Positions 1 through 12,540 of a stretch of DNA of 64,000 nucleotides are shown piece by piece. Where the stretch lies: the NCBI GenBank assembly GCA_027186245.1, contig CP114484.1, positions 10,798,001 to 10,862,000 on the forward strand, in the 5' to 3' direction. The position numbers and the translations under genes are program-made. Every line of letters begins with the position of its first letter. The first letter of the stretch is position 1. The DNA is from Coriaria nepalensis (lineage: Eukaryota > Streptophyta > Magnoliopsida > Cucurbitales > Coriariaceae). Under the pieces are notes generated by a model. It was given only the letters and a program-made list of their open reading frames with translations. It was not told the DNA's origin and searched no databases.

Positions 1-507
1 GATCTGATTACCTCTGCGATTGATGTAGCAACACTCAATCCCGCCAGTTCCTACAACAATCATTGCAAGTAACCAATTCTCAAATAAGTGATGATTGAAA
101 CAACCGAGTATGAACAAGAAATGAAAGATCAAAAACCAGTAATCGCCGAATGGAAAACCGCAACCACAAAAGAACACTAACACTAAACTTCGATCAACAC
201 TAACCATCAACTGGTCGACGCTAAATCCTACAGGTCCCATGAGGATTTCATCGATCTCAGCCGCCTCTCGCTGCTTCAAGTACGTCACAGACTCCGAATT
301 CTGCATTGAACCAGCTTCACTCCAACGCTTCGAACACAATCCACGACTTTCAGAGCTCCAAATCGGCGAGTGACTGGAAACTACAGGCGAAAGCTTGAAG
401 AGAAGATTCTGGAAGTGGAAGGAACTCGAGGGTTTAGCAAACGTCGTAGTAGAATAGTTGAATTTGAGAGGTAATGACGACTGGCTGAGAACCAGCAAGC
501 ATTTCAT
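1..507 (-). CDS. NAD(P)HX epimerase / PPOX1 (PDX3)-type protein, 5' part only (runs off left edge)
   Basis: Partial gene. Coding exon 1 is 507-205 (101 codons) and coding exon 2 is 50-12 (13 codons), joined in phase 0 by GT..AG borders; a further donor GT at 11-10 shows that the gene continues off the window. The first ~65 residues are rich in Ser, Leu and Phe with few acids, as in an organelle transit peptide. Then follows the family start with YLKQREAAEIDEILMGP, VGFSVDQLM and, across the intron, ELAGLSVATSIAE, which matches the beginning of the YjeF_N (NAD(P)HX epimerase) domain of plant PPOX1/PDX3. In plants that protein also carries a C-terminal pyridoxine 5'-phosphate oxidase; that part lies outside the window. 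The start at 507 is chosen because it stays in frame through the transit peptide; an internal Met at residue 71 could serve a cytosolic form. Confidence 0.85.
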   Translation of the reverse strand, partial: MKCLLVLSQSSLPLKFNYSTTTFAKPSSSFHFQNLLFKLSPVVSSHSPIWSSESRGLCSKRWSEAGSMQNSESVTYLKQREAAEIDEILMGPVGFSVDQLMVSVDRSLVLVFFCGCGFPFGDYWFLIFHFLFILGCFNHHLFENWLLAMIVVGTGGIECCYINRRGNQI

Positions 508-996
508 AGTTTTGCTTTTGCGTAGTAACGACAGCATTTCTTTTGTTACCGCTCTGATCGTTTTTCTCGTCTCTTCTCTTCTCTTCTCTTCTCTTCCATA
601 GCGCGCGCCTGTATTTAACGTTATTGGGCTGCGTATAAGAGCCCAGCCCATAATGTTTCCATTGTATTATGACCACATAAGCTAGTGGGCTTTTGGGTCC
701 AACGGATCTTTTTCTTAATGAATAAGAGAATATTAACAACATTAAAACTTTCTATAACTAAATTTATTAAAATACTTTTATTTCATAATTTATAATATTA
801 ATAAATTAAATATTATATATAAATTAATAATTATATAAAACAAAAAGAAAGAAAATACAATCATTATTATTATACCACATGTCAATTTTAAATTTATTAT
901 AGTAAGTAACGTATCAAATTCAATAATATGACTCGATCTTTAACTCCTTATATAACACAAGAGAGTGTAATCTAGTTAATTATATTTTTGAAGAAT

Positions 997-1051
<55 letters not shown>

Positions 1052-1644
1052 AAAGTGATTCTATATTATTTTATCTTTTTTCTTAGAAAGAAAAAAAAAT
1101 TTAATAATAATATTTAATTGAGTGAAATAATAGAAAAAATATAATTATCTAAAAAATTATTAATTAAAGTATTGTATTATTAAAATTAAATTAAACTAAA
1201 AAAATTTGATAGAAAACTGATATAAATACTTTTAACCACTAATAATAGCATCAATCACATATTATCATAACTACCAATATTACTTTCATATATAATATAA
1301 TATTATTTATTTATTATATAATAATGATTTTGTATAGTTAAATGATGAAATTTAATGAGACGGCTGATTAGTTATAACTATATTGTTATTGGGAAAACCG
1401 ATTTACCGTCGCGATAGCGTTTTGATTACCTGCGGTCAATCTCATAGAAAATAAGTACAACAACCCAAGTATTCATATCAATGTCCGATCGTCAACATCA
1501 ACGGAGGAGATTTCGTCGAGAGATAAGAGGTCGGTTCTCTCTTCTCTGTCAGAGCGCGCCCGTGAAAATCACCTGGGCCAATTCATCTTGATCTGGAACA
1601 ATTCTCTCACTTAGGGTTTCGTTTCGTTTCGTTTTTCCTTTCCA
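508..1644. other. divergent intergenic region between the PPOX1-like and SNARE genes
   Basis: No gene is seen. The stretch from about 740 to 1380 is very AT-rich, with a perfect (AT)n tract near 1000-1048. CT-rich and TTTCG-repeat sequence at 1515-1640 looks like the 5' leader of the SNARE gene. Both promoters must lie in this 1.1 kb. Confidence 0.6.
1000..1048. repeat. (AT)n microsatellite
   Basis: An uninterrupted AT dinucleotide tract of about 48 bp inside the divergent promoter region. Length polymorphism is likely. Confidence 0.95.
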
Positions 1645-3183
1645 ATGGCTTCGAATTCGCACAGAAGCGGTGCATCCTTTTACAACGGTGGTGCTACTCC
1701 TTTCCGATCAAGGTACGGTGATATTCTTTTTTTTTTTTTTGTCATTACTTTTATTGAACGCTAGGTTTCCGAAATTTGCAGAGATAGTGTGCATGTCATC
1801 TTATGTTAGGGTTTTCAGGGAGGGTCTTACCACGAGGACAGCTTCAGTTTCCGATGAAATCCAATTACAAATTGATCCGATGCACGGGGACTTGGACGAC
1901 GAGATCACCGGACTTCGTAGCCAAGTTAAAAGACTGAGAAATGTATGTCCATTCGAGATTAGTTATAATTTATTACGCCTCTCTGGCCTTGTATTACGAA
2001 TATATATAACAAAATGGAGAAAAAAAAATTGTTATGATTTATTAGAACTGTTCTTGAATGCTTTGCATTACTTAAGATCTCATTGATATGTGTTGAATAT
2101 TCACGGAATCGTTAAGAAGGTGGTGATGGAATTGCTTGCATGTTTAGTCAACTTCGTTGGGCGCTTGATGATTCGACATGTGCATGTTTCCTGGACCAAT
2201 GATGTCATATTATGTATTGCTACTTCTCACTGCATGGATGTTTAGCAGTCGTTGTTTTACATTTCTGCTATCCTACTGCAGGTTGCCCAAGATATAGGGA
2301 CAGAAGCAAAATTTCAGACAGACTTTCTCAATCAGCTGGTATGCCATTTACTTAAATACGTCCATGCTAGATATATTTACTTGTAATTGTTTTCCATGTT
2401 ATGATTTTTACTATCTGGATATTTTGAATTTCATGGCAGAACCTTCACCGGTTCTACCCTTTCTGGATATATATATTATTTTAGCTAGATTATGAGTTAA
2501 GCATGGCAAATCTGTGATAGCCTCTTGGAATGACATGAGAAAGAAAAAAATAAAAAACTGTGGAGTCTTCTTCATGTAACCAAGGATAAAATATCCCCAT
2601 AACAGAACTGGGGATTCTTCTCGGTGAACTCTTCAATACAAACATGAAAAAATGAAGCTCATATTTGCTTTACAAGTTAGAAAGCTGAAAAATGCTCCAA
2701 TCGAATCAACTACTTGATTTAACCAGCCACTATGCCACTTCACGTTCCCAGTAACTATTTATCAGAGCAATTACTTCTATTACGGTCATAATATTCTCAA
2801 GTATCTGTTGCAATATTCCGGTAATTACTCTATTGTTTCTTGTTCGTGGTCCTTGTTACTCCTTCATTTATACAGAAGACAGTATTAAGAATTTACAAAT
2901 ATATGCTAGTGCTGCTGTGCTACTGATTTTTAGTGCAGGGAAGAAATGCTTTTATATATACTATGGCTATAGAAAAGCTGCATTAGCCTTATTAAGTTTT
3001 TTTCTTTAATGTTTATTGCAGCAAATGACTCTGATCAAAGCTCAAGCAGGGGTGAAGAACAATGTAAGGAAACTGAACAAGAGCATCATCCGAAATGGCT
3101 CAAATCATGTCGTCCAAGTTGTAGTTTTCGCTCTATTCTGTTTCTTTTTTGTTTACTTTTGGTCCAAAATGTCCAGAAAATGA
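1645..3183 (+). CDS. Bet1/SFT1-like Qc-SNARE
   Basis: Four coding exons: 1645-1712, 1819-1942, 2282-2338 and 3022-3183, giving 136 aa. The product is a small tail-anchored SNARE acting in vesicle fusion in the early secretory pathway (ER-Golgi or intra-Golgi). The N-terminus MASNSHRSGASFYNGG followed by SREGLTTR matches the plant SFT11/SFT12 group (Arabidopsis At4g14600 type) rather than the classical BET11/BET12 pair; this subgroup call rests on remembered family sequence. The heptad-rich SNARE motif runs from about residue 45 to 105 (DLDDEITGLRSQVKRL to GVKNNVRKLNKSI). A single hydrophobic anchor at about 113-130 is followed by only a short basic lumenal tail. All borders are GT..AG. The long last intron (2339-3021) contains only AT-rich sequence. 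Confidence 0.9.
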
Positions 3184-4196
3184 ATCTTTGATCCATTCGG
3201 ATGACTGAGAATGATGGATCATGACATGTAAATTCTTTCTGCTCATTAAAAGAGTTTTTACAGAATTTGACCTGTAATAACACGAATTTATACACGTACC
3301 TAGATACATATGTTCTTGCCAGAGAATACCATGAATCCATCTACACTTCCGATATCAAATGAGAAATAGATTTGCTTTTCCTTTTATTATTATTATTTTT
3401 TTAATTTATTCCGCCTTTGTGATTGAGTTCCTAGCTATTATTCCCTTGTTTCTTTGATGTTTTGGACTGTGATAAGCAGCGGTTCTTGAGCATTTTGTAT
3501 TTTGAAGATACGTCGTTTTATGAATTTTTTGAAGTGAAGCCTGAATCAAAAGATCATTAGAGATCATGGTTGATGAATTTAGTTGTGTGATGAGATTCAA
3601 GAGAGGAGTTGAAGGACATCCTTGTTGATATGAAAGGATTCATGCAAACTTCCAATCCCAAAGCTTCCCCGTGGACCGTTCGTTGGTGTCAAAATCTTGA
3701 TCCGTGTTCATTATGAATCTGGTTCAAATTCAAAAAAAAATTGATACAGAGAATTTTAGAAGCAACTTGGACATAATCAGGAGTAACAAGAATATTCAGC
3801 TTTTTGGATTATAAGTAGACGATAATCATATTCTGATATTGGTTAAAAGATGAACTCATTGACAAATTAGTACGGTACTATATATCCCGGCCTGATGCTA
3901 AAAACTGAGAAACTGCACATCTAATACTCTCTCCTATTACTCAGGTTTTTACATAATATGTACATTGATTGCTGTCAGTTTTTATTAGCTTACAATCAAT
4001 ACGAAAACAAGCAACACTAGTTAAGTTTCGAGCTGTAAGAAATCAACACCCACATTAACATAATCGATCTAGTAAAAACATTAGCCTGTAATTACAGTAG
4101 GGGCCACTCAAACTTGAACGTATCATCTTCATTAGTGTGTCCTATTCCCGGCTTAAAAACAGGGGAGTGATAGTGAGATTTTGCAGTCCAGCAGGT
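3184..4196. other. convergent intergenic region
   Basis: This stretch lies between the stop codons of the SNARE gene (+) and the kinase gene (-). It should contain both 3' UTRs. I see no further coding pattern; short open frames at 3086-3340 and 3406-3600 on the minus strand have no family resemblance. Confidence 0.5.
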
Positions 4197-6083
4197 TCAA
4201 AACGCTCTACAGGGATTGTTAGACGAGCATTGCTGCTCAATTGGGGTAGTGGGAACACAAAGCCTGGTTCTTTTCGGCTCGGAGATTCTCACTTGTGATA
4301 TGGCAGTTGCAAGTGCGTCCACCACTAAACTACAATCATCTGAATCTTCTGTGTTGCAACTTTCAGATAATGAGAGATGATCTGGATTGTCCTCAGTCCG
4401 AGAGAAGGGACGCACAATACCAGATTTAGTCCTAAGTAAGAGTGTGGGGTTATGAGAAGGATCTCCAATTTGGTTCTTCAGTTTCCCCTTAAATGGCAGT
4501 GTCTTTAATGTCCGCTCTGTGTAGAACAATATCCATGGATGCCCTGAAATACCGCCGTTAAATAATGTCAATCGAATTATGGGAAAAAGAAATATGGGAT
4601 ATTAGCCACCTCATTAGAGGCAGTATCACAAACTTACTTAGTACTTCATCTGCAGTTATTCTTGCCGAGACATCTCTAGTCAGCATTCTTCCAATAAGAT
4701 CGCAAGCCGGTTTAGATATAGATTCCCATAGGCCCCCGTGGAAATCAAGCGTGACATTCTTGATTGCCTCGAAAACTGCTTCCAAAGACTCCCCTTGAAA
4801 AGGAAGTAGTCCGGTTAAGAGAAGATGTAGGAGGACACCTGCACTCCAAATATCTACCTTCTCAGAATATTTTCCTAACAACACTTCTGGGGCCACATAA
4901 GCTGGACTTCCTGCTAAACCAGTTAAACTCTGACCTGCATATACAAATTTGATTATATGCAAACTGCTTGAAGGAAAATAAAAATAGCTATTCTGGTAAT
5001 TTGCCTCACAATCTCACCAAAATCTAGCTTACCCAAACTCAGGTTTCAAACTCTAACCCAGATTAGCAGTAACTCTAATCAGTATAAGATCTTCAACTTT
5101 ATGTTTTCAAACAAATTTTCAATGTCATGTTCAAAGACTCAGTCTGCCGAGTTAGGTACAGGAAGAAAGGCTTTCCCTCTTTCCCAGAGGTCTCCACATG
5201 CATTCAAAACAAATCATCTTCGACTATTGACATGACAGGGAAGGACTCATCAATCCAAACAAAATGGTAATAGAGAACAGAAGTGACAAATAAGTAATAA
5301 GGACTCATAAGTTGTAAGTATCATACCACTTGAAATTCTCATAGCAAGACCAAAATCAGCAAGCTTGATCTTTCCAGATGTTGTGAGAAGAATATTCTCT
5401 GGTTTTATGTCTCTATGTACAACCCCCATATCATGACAAAACTTAATAACCAACAGAACCTCCTTAAAAATATTAGCAGCCCAGTGTTCCGAATACTGCC
5501 ACTCTTTAACAATCTGGTCAATTAAACGTCCCCCACAACACAATTCCATAACAAGATGAGAACATTCCAACTCTTCATAAACAGCCTTCAATGTCACAAC
5601 CCCAGAATGGCCCGATAAATGCTGCATTATTTCTACCTCTCGATGAACTGTCTCCTCCCCTTTTCTCAACGTCTTACAGGCAAATTCGGCCCCACTACCC
5701 CTAGACTTGCACAACCGCACAGAACCAAATTTTCCATGGCCAATAGGGTCTCCAAGAACATAATCCTCCTCAATCTTATGCTTCCGACCCATTTGTGTAG
5801 CCATATCTATACATCCAATCTTCCTCTTAATTCCTCTTCCGGGTGGGACTGAAGACGAGGTTCCACATGGTGGAGCAGTGGCAATTCCGGCAAACCTACT
5901 CTTAGAGCAAGTGTCAGGTTCATTACTTGCACCCTCTCTACATCTTTTATTTAACCTTGAGTAATCTTCTAAGGAATAATGAGACTTCAGATTGGAAGAT
6001 CGAGAATCCCAAATTGCTATCAAGATGCCTGGAAGATTAGAACCTACCTCATCGGTTTCACTCCCTTTTCTCTTTCTCCTCAT
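4197..6083 (-). CDS. PEPKR2: PEPKR2-type serine/threonine protein kinase (CDPK-related kinase family)
   Basis: Three coding exons on the minus strand: 6083-5327, 4934-4638 and 4543-4197, giving 466 aa, close to Arabidopsis PEPKR2. The N-terminal ~107 residues are basic and Ser-rich, beginning MRRKRKGSE. The kinase domain spans about 108-365 and has all catalytic elements: glycine loop GHGKFGSV (116-122), lysine in FACKTL (K137), catalytic loop HRDIKPEN (223-230), DFG (243-245) and APE in YVAPEV. There are no EF hands, as expected for PEPKR rather than CDPK. The tail of about 100 residues is Ser/Asp-rich. The frame is open upstream to 6179, but the MRRKRKG start fits the family. In the family this is a PEP-carboxylase-kinase-related enzyme of poorly defined substrate. 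Confidence 0.9.
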
Positions 6084-6872
6084 CAAATCGGATTTACAAA
6101 CACTTTTTGCCCACAAGTTCACCCACTGACCATTGAAATTACCAAAAACGTACAAATTAGTTCTGCAAAGTGCAAACACTTGCGAAAATTTTCCCTTGAA
6201 CCAACATACACGAATTTTCCTTCTTAACGACTGATGGATGCTAAGAAAACAAGGAACGGGGTATATCCTAACTTTACATCAAAGGAAAATAAAAAACCTC
6301 AGAATCCCCCACCACATTGTCGCATGGATCGAAATCAATCGGACCTGAAATCAAGAATTTTAATATTTTTTTTATAAAAAAATCTAAAACAAGAATGGAC
6401 AGATTTTTCACTTCTTGTTATCGTAGCTGACAAAATTCTATACGATCACCCACACAGCAGAAAAATAATTATTAAAAAAAAAACTAGGGCAAACAACAAA
6501 CCTTCTGCACTCGAGCAAATAAGCCTAAGATTTCTGAGAATCGCGTAGAGTTCTGAGAAGGCAAGAATCAACGGCAAATCACGGCTATAAATGGAAGAAG
6601 ATCAAACCGGAAGATCCTGAATTATCAACTTAAACAGATTTGGGGGAAAATCGAAAATCGCATCGAATCCTATAAAAGGGAAAGATAAAACGAGAAGAAA
6701 TGGAAAGAAAACAAGAATAGGTACGAGTCTGGCCCCCTTCGGGGTTTTAACCAACCGACGTGTCGGATTCTGTAAGGTTCGCGGTTTCCAGATACGAGTC
6801 CGACCACGAATATTCTAGCTTGGAAGTTATCGAGTGCATGCAGTGCCATGACGGGATCCATGCAGTCTCGGT

Positions 6873-6950
6873 CACGTGATTGGACAGTGGAAGTTTTCGA
6901 CGCATGTGATGGGTTTGAGAAAAAAGAAAAGTGAGGTTCAGGTGCACGTG
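6873..6950. promoter_or_regulatory. two G-box cores (CACGTG) upstream of the kinase gene
   Basis: Perfect CACGTG hexamers occur at 6873-6878 and 6945-6950, 67 bp apart, about 0.8 kb upstream of the kinase start codon. G-boxes bind bZIP and bHLH factors in ABA and light responses. Function here is inference from the motif alone. Confidence 0.35.
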
Positions 6951-8404
6951 AGAACTGCAGATTATGGCACCCACTTGAGTACTGCTCCGCACTAGATTTT
7001 GTTTGCTACGCGCTGCTATAAAAGCGCGAAATGCGTGGGGTTGGTAATAAAATCAGAATTCTGATTTTATAAATACAATTTTCTAACACAGGTAAGAAAA
7101 TTACGTATGCGTTCATTTCCCTGTATAGCCGCCTGTCAAGCATTGAACTTTGACGATAGCAAATTGTTAAGAGAAATGATTATAAATAACAAATTGATTA
7201 TGATAAGGTGAGGTGGTGGATCCACTCATTCGCCGAGGAAGGACAATTGAAGTTGTGGGCCGGTAGCCTTTTTTATTTGGACTGGAGAGCTGACAGGCTT
7301 AATGATCGGTTACGGCTTCGGATTTGGGCTTTTGTGAATTTTGGGCTTGTCTCTTGGGCCGCGGACGTTTGTAATGTGGTTTGTGGTCTTTTTCCGGCTT
7401 CGTCGTCTGTTGTTATGGTGGGGGGCGATGCCCGAGGGCATAAGCTGGCTCTTTATCTCCCTCTCTTACTCAACGAACCTTCAACGTTGACTGAACACAT
7501 AAAAAGCCAAACATGCAATGAATGAGATAGGTGGTTACGAACTTGCGATTAGAAGGTAGTAAGTAACACGTTGGACTAAAAGTATCAATTTTGAAGTACT
7601 GTAGGAATATCAACTTCTACGGCATTGATTGTGCCACATCAGCATTTAACGTAGCCTCGAACATACCCACATACATCATTTGTATCGGAAAAGTGTGAGA
7701 TACAAAAAGACAAAGCAGAACCAAACAGACCATTCTGGACTGACGCAAGAGGAAAAGGGTTTCAATCCAATCTGAATTTGTATACTTCGAAAACGCAACT
7801 CCATGACATAAACGGGGAACCGTCTGTCAAGGGGAGTTGACTTTCAGCTACCAGTCAACCTTTAAGCTTTCATTTATTATAGTGTATAAAAATCATATGT
7901 GATATCTAAGGTTTTTTCCTTACCAATTATTCTTAAGAATGTATAAGTATGATGTTTTCAAACATCATGTATATGGTACAATTCTAGAGTCAAGATGCAC
8001 ATATAAAATTACTAATTTCTTTCCGGACCAGCTTAGATGATACTCTAATAGTTGACTCCAGATGAGAATCAAATGCGTTTTTTATAAGATAATATTCATG
8101 ACTTAAACGATAAATTTAAAAAAAAATTAGAATTTTAATAATTACAAATCGATTAACATTTCCTTATAATTCAAATTTTTTTGTAGACGGCTCAGAATTG
8201 AAGACACCTAAACTACTCAACAACTAGTAGCAGAAAAAAAATGAAAGAAGACAGTAATCTATTACTACTTAGTATTCACACGGGAACAACTATGTTCCAT
8301 AAGTAGTGCTAGCTCTGAAAGCTAGATAAGGCCCAGCTAATAAATAATGAATCGATTAGGTGGTGATGGTATAAGTACAGGCAGGATTTTAAATTATTAA
8401 TATA

Positions 8405-8453
8405 TATATTTTTATTTATTTATTTATTTATTTATTAAAAAAATAAATAAATA
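8405..8453. repeat. (TTTA)n / (AAAT)n snap-back repeat
   Basis: A run of ATTT units is followed directly by AAAT units, so that the two halves are complementary and could form a short hairpin. Confidence 0.8.
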
Positions 8454-8672
8454 TAATCTAACTTTTAATATAAAACACGTACATTAAGAGTTGAGTCTTA
8501 TGACTTATGAACGTACATAGCAAACACAAGCGGAAAGGAAGAGGAAATATTTAAAGAGAACTGAAAGTCGTGTGTATTATATATTTATAGCAAACCTAAT
8601 GTTCTTAGTTCTTGTTTCTCGAACTTCACAGTTTTGCCTCCCCCAAGGTTATTTCGTTTTTCATTTCTCTAA

Positions 8673-10066
8673 ATGGGAACTGTCATCAACAGAGACGATG
8701 AGGATTTGAACCAACCTCTTATACATGAAGAACCGACAGCAACGCAGAATGATGATTATCACGCACAAGTTCAAGCTGAAGATAAGGATCTCAAACTTTC
8801 ATCAAGGGTCTGGATCGAAACCCGGAAACTATGGCAAATCGTGGGCCCGGCCATCTTCAGTCGGCTGGCTTCCTTCACTATGAACGTCGTCACTCAAGCC
8901 TTCGCCGGTCACCTCGGAGACGTCGAGCTCGCCGCCATCACCATTGCCAACACCGTCATAGTCGGCTTCAATTTCGGCCTACTGGTAATAAATGTTCAAT
9001 ATATGATCAAATTAATACGTATTGTTGATCTTATGTTCTGACAATAGTTTAAATTATTTTTGGATCAGTTAGGTATGGCGAGTGCATTAGAGACGTTATG
9101 TGGACAGGCGTTTGGGGCGAAACGTTACGAAATGTTGGGAGTATATTTACAGAGGTCGTGGATCGTACTCTTCCTATGTTGCCTCTTGTTACTACCCTTC
9201 TACTTCTTCGCAACTCCGCTTCTAAAGCTGATCGGACAGTCCGATGCGGTGGCAGAGGAGTCAGGGGTGGTGGCGTTGTGGCTGATACCACTGCACTTCA
9301 GCTTTGCGTTTCAGTTTCCATTGCAGAGGTTCTTACAGAGCCAGCTTAAGAACCCAATTATTGCTTACGTATCATTGGTCGGACTGGTGGTCAACGTGTT
9401 TAGCTGTTGGCTTTTCATCTACGTGTTGGACTTTGGTGTGGTGGGTGCAGCGGTGGCTTTGGACATATCATGGTGGCTCAATGGCTTAGGGCTGTACATC
9501 TACGTGGTGGGTGGATGGTGTCCTAAGACTTGGTCTGGCTTCTCTCTTCAAGCTTTTTCTGGGCTATGGGAATTCACTAAACTCTCTGCTGCTTCTGGAG
9601 TCATGCTTTGGTGTGTGTTTTCACTTCTGGAGTTATTCATTAATTAATTGTATTTTATTTCTCATATTTCTTAACTAAAACGTTGCGTTTTATATGTGAG
9701 CAGTTTGGAGAACTGGTACTACAGGATTTTGATACTGATGACGGGTTACTTATCGGATGCTACAATCGCAGTGGATGCATTGTCAATTTGGTATGTCCTC
9801 TAATTTTTATAAAATAATATAATATAATATAATATAATATAATAAGAGGTCAAATCTTTGCTGATTGATCTCACTGCCTAATGAGTTGAATCGTAGTTGT
9901 TATTATTTATCTGCCGAATTTAATCTGTGCAGCATGACCATAAATGGATGGGAGGTGATGATTCCAATAGCATTCTTGGCTGCCACCGGGTAATATAGAT
10001 TATATTTATCTTAAGTTAATTAATTATAATTAAAAAAATATTAATTTTTATAAATAATAACCCGAG

Positions 10067-10097
<31 letters not shown>

Positions 10098-11095
10098 CCT
10101 CTGTCTTACAAAATAATATTGGTTAGTCAAAAATACATACCCACTAGTCTTGAAATTTACATGAATGCGCAGAGTGAGGGTAGCAAACGAGCTAGGTGCT
10201 GGAAATGGGAAGGCGGCAAAATTCGCAACAGAAGTATCGGTTACACAATCGACAATAATAGGTATCTTCTTCTTCGCACTAATCCTAATACTTCACGACA
10301 AGATAGCCTACATATTCAGTTCGAGTGCCGACGTGATCGATGCCGTTGACTCCCTCTCCGTCCTCTTGGGCATCACCATTCTCTTCAATAGTGTTCAGCC
10401 CGTTTTATCAGGTTCTTAACAATTATTCAACTGTATATTATAAGACTAATTGAAATGTTACACGTGTACAAACTTGTGGACCTGAGGTTTGAATATAACG
10501 CAGGGGTTGCAATCGGATCGGGCTGGCAAGCATGGGTTGCATACATCAATCTTGGTTGCTATTACATCATTGGACTGCCCCTTGGAATTTTGATGGGTTG
10601 GGTCTTTGACCTCGGTGTTAAGGTATAATTTATGAGACGTAATTTTAAAGCATCAGTCGGGTTATGTATGTGGTCATGTTAACAAAATGATGTTTCAATT
10701 TACAGGGTATCTGGGCGGGCATGATATTTGGTGGGACTGGACTGCAGACACTGATCTTAGCTATGATAGTTATAAGAAGTGATTGGGAGAAGGAGGTTTG
10801 TTTCGTTTTCTTTTCATTCTCTTAGTTATGTCATTTTATTATTTATATATATATTTTTTATGGATATAATATATCATAAATTTTATTATAATAACAAACG
10901 TTATTTTTATATTTATATTTCTTATCATATAAAAATTATATATTTTTTATTATAATAATATTTAATATATTACAATATTATATATTATATTTATATGAAA
11001 ATATTTTTAAAATTCTGCAGGCTGAGAATGCTAGAAAACGAGTGAATAAGTGGTCAACCCCTCGACCGGATGACGAAGATCAAGCCCAACGCTAA
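8673..11095 (+). CDS. MATE efflux transporter, DTX27-type (tandem copy 1)
   Basis: Eight coding exons: 8673-8984, 9069-9610, 9704-9790, 9933-9989, 10173-10411, 10504-10622, 10706-10795 and 11021-11095, giving 506 aa. MATE proteins export organic compounds or metals by exchange with H+ across the plasma membrane or tonoplast. After a ~50-residue acidic cytosolic N-terminus, the protein has hydrophobic segments consistent with 12 helices. MatE hallmarks are visible: [64 protein letters not shown] and [10 protein letters not shown]. These and the DWEKEA ending fit the DTX27/DTX29 clade; the substrate cannot be told from sequence. All borders are GT..AG. Exons 2-8 have exactly the same lengths as in the downstream copy, so the two arose by tandem duplication. 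Confidence 0.93.
10071..10097. repeat. poly(A) tract (A27) in intron 4 of MATE copy 1
   Basis: Twenty-seven consecutive A residues lie in the intron between 9989 and 10173. It could be the tail of an old retroposed insertion or a simple mononucleotide repeat; nothing next to it identifies a retroposon body. Confidence 0.85.
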
Positions 11096-11520
11096 CAATA
11101 TATTATTATCGTTGATGCTCATATTCCACGTGGCCATTTCCTTAATTACTTTTGGTCGGACCTTTTCTTTTGGTTTTATCTTTGATCCAAAAAAATAATA
11201 TTAAAAAAAAAAAAAAACAAATGAAGAGAAAGGAGCATGGGTAGATAGATAGGCTTGCTAGCTGTAGCCGAGAGGTAATTTTATTACTGACTTTTTTTAA
11301 TATATTATTTTTAGTCCAATTTAATGGTCAATTTTAGTTCACCTAAGCTAAACCTAAAATTACCACTATTCCTCAAACAAGCATATATAGCTCTCTCTCT
11401 CCCTCTTTTGCTTTCTCTCTCTCCTCTTTAGCCAAGCACTTCACCCACTCCTCCACCATTAGCCACACCAAAACATCCAGATAGAAAATTCAGCCAAAAA
11501 TACCACCCTTTCTAGCCAGA
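11096..11520. other. 3' flank of MATE copy 1
   Basis: Contains the likely 3' UTR, an A-rich run at 11200-11218 and a CT-rich microsatellite at about 11391-11427. No gene is seen. Confidence 0.5.
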
Positions 11521-12540
11521 TACTCATACTAGAGAGAAAAGTCGTGCTTTATGTAACTTGCACCTAAGGGGTAAACCCTCAAACTCAGACCAACTGGCCT
11601 CTCAGAAAGCATATATGTATCTGGAAGCTCATAAGTAACAGAGCCGAAAAGCAAACTTAAGGGAGATGATGGTATAAAAACACATCCAATAACTGGGCAC
11701 ATCTCCCGATTTGCTCCGGTAGCCACCTCTCTGACAACTAGCTGCTAATCGAATGATCAATACAAACATGGAACTACCAAAATTAAACCTATCTTCTCTG
11801 ACAACCACTAAAACAGTCACCCTCCAACCATTACTCCACCACAATCTCTCCAAAATACCAATAGTGATTTCAAACCAATCATCAGTAACATTGGGGCTAT
11901 ACACATTCACCAACTCTTTAAGAGCATTACTTGTCAAGGGAGACCCTACCCCTTAACAGTTCCAGGAGGAAGAAATCATGGCTGCACTATGGCTATTGGC
12001 CAGCCACCACCGTCACTAAAGTGAGAAAGAACGCTTCCTTCTCTAATCTCCAGCCCTTTCCCTTCAGACACAACCAAGTCCACCACTGGCTTTTCCAAAT
12101 TCTTTTATTCTTCTTTTACCACCTGAACATTACCAATTTCCTCATTACCATCGACCTTCAAATTCACCTTAGGCTTTCTTCCCCACTTCTTTCTCCCATT
12201 CAGGGTAACTGAAACCTCAGCTAGACTTAGATTCTTTCAAGAGTATAATTTCCATATTAGGATGAGTCTCATCTGTAACTCCACAATCCTAACCACTTTC
12301 AAGTCCGTTAACATGTCTTCCATAATGACAAATCCCACTAACCAGCAAATCTGATTCTTAACCACCACGGGAAGCACAACAAACCACCAAAGCAGGGAAC
12401 CATAAAAGGGCACATAAGCATCACAAGAAACACCCGATACATAATCTTTTGAGAATTTCATGTTGAAAATGGTAGCAGGATTAATCAGATCTAGCAAAAA
12501 CCTAATGCACAACATGTCGCGGATCCAAACATGCTTACTT
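11521..12540 (-). mobile_element. degenerate LINE (non-LTR retrotransposon) remnant
   Basis: On the minus strand at about 11980-11900 the translation reads M-I-S-S-S-W-N-C, a stop, then G-x-G-x-P-L-T-x-x-A-L-K-E-L-V. This corresponds to the start of plant L1-type endonuclease ORFs, where SWNCRGLGNP is followed by an ALK-L helix. Upstream on the same strand (12180-12000) lies a basic, Lys/Trp-containing stretch (RRKWGRKPK-like) that could be the tail of ORF1. The rest is full of stops and frameshifts, and no reverse transcriptase block is recognisable. The boundaries are approximate, and it could instead belong to another retroelement. Confidence 0.45.

Larger units (their letters stand above)
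6084..8672. other. divergent intergenic region between the kinase and first MATE gene
   Basis: The first ~500 bp upstream of the kinase start is probably its 5' UTR, perhaps with a leader intron (6270-6500). Two CACGTG cores lie further upstream. Between 7200 and 7525 there is a 105-codon open frame that I do not accept as a gene. From 7540 to 8600 the sequence is AT-rich and holds a TTTA/TAAA repeat at 8405-8453. A TATA-like stretch near 8578-8588 precedes the MATE start. Confidence 0.5.

Noticed and set aside
434..742. 102-codon minus open frame near the left edge
   Set aside because: It overlaps the upstream region and first exon of the PPOX1-like gene in a different frame; the in-frame transit peptide from 507 explains the sequence better.
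7208..7525. 105-codon open frame on the plus strand
   Set aside because: It has no family resemblance, no clear splice context and Trp/Leu/Val-biased composition. It lies within a divergent promoter region.
11629..11937. 102-codon minus open frame taken alone as a gene
   Set aside because: Its N-terminal ALKELV stretch continues a LINE endonuclease-like start interrupted by a stop, and the rest does not keep a family pattern, so it is treated as element debris.
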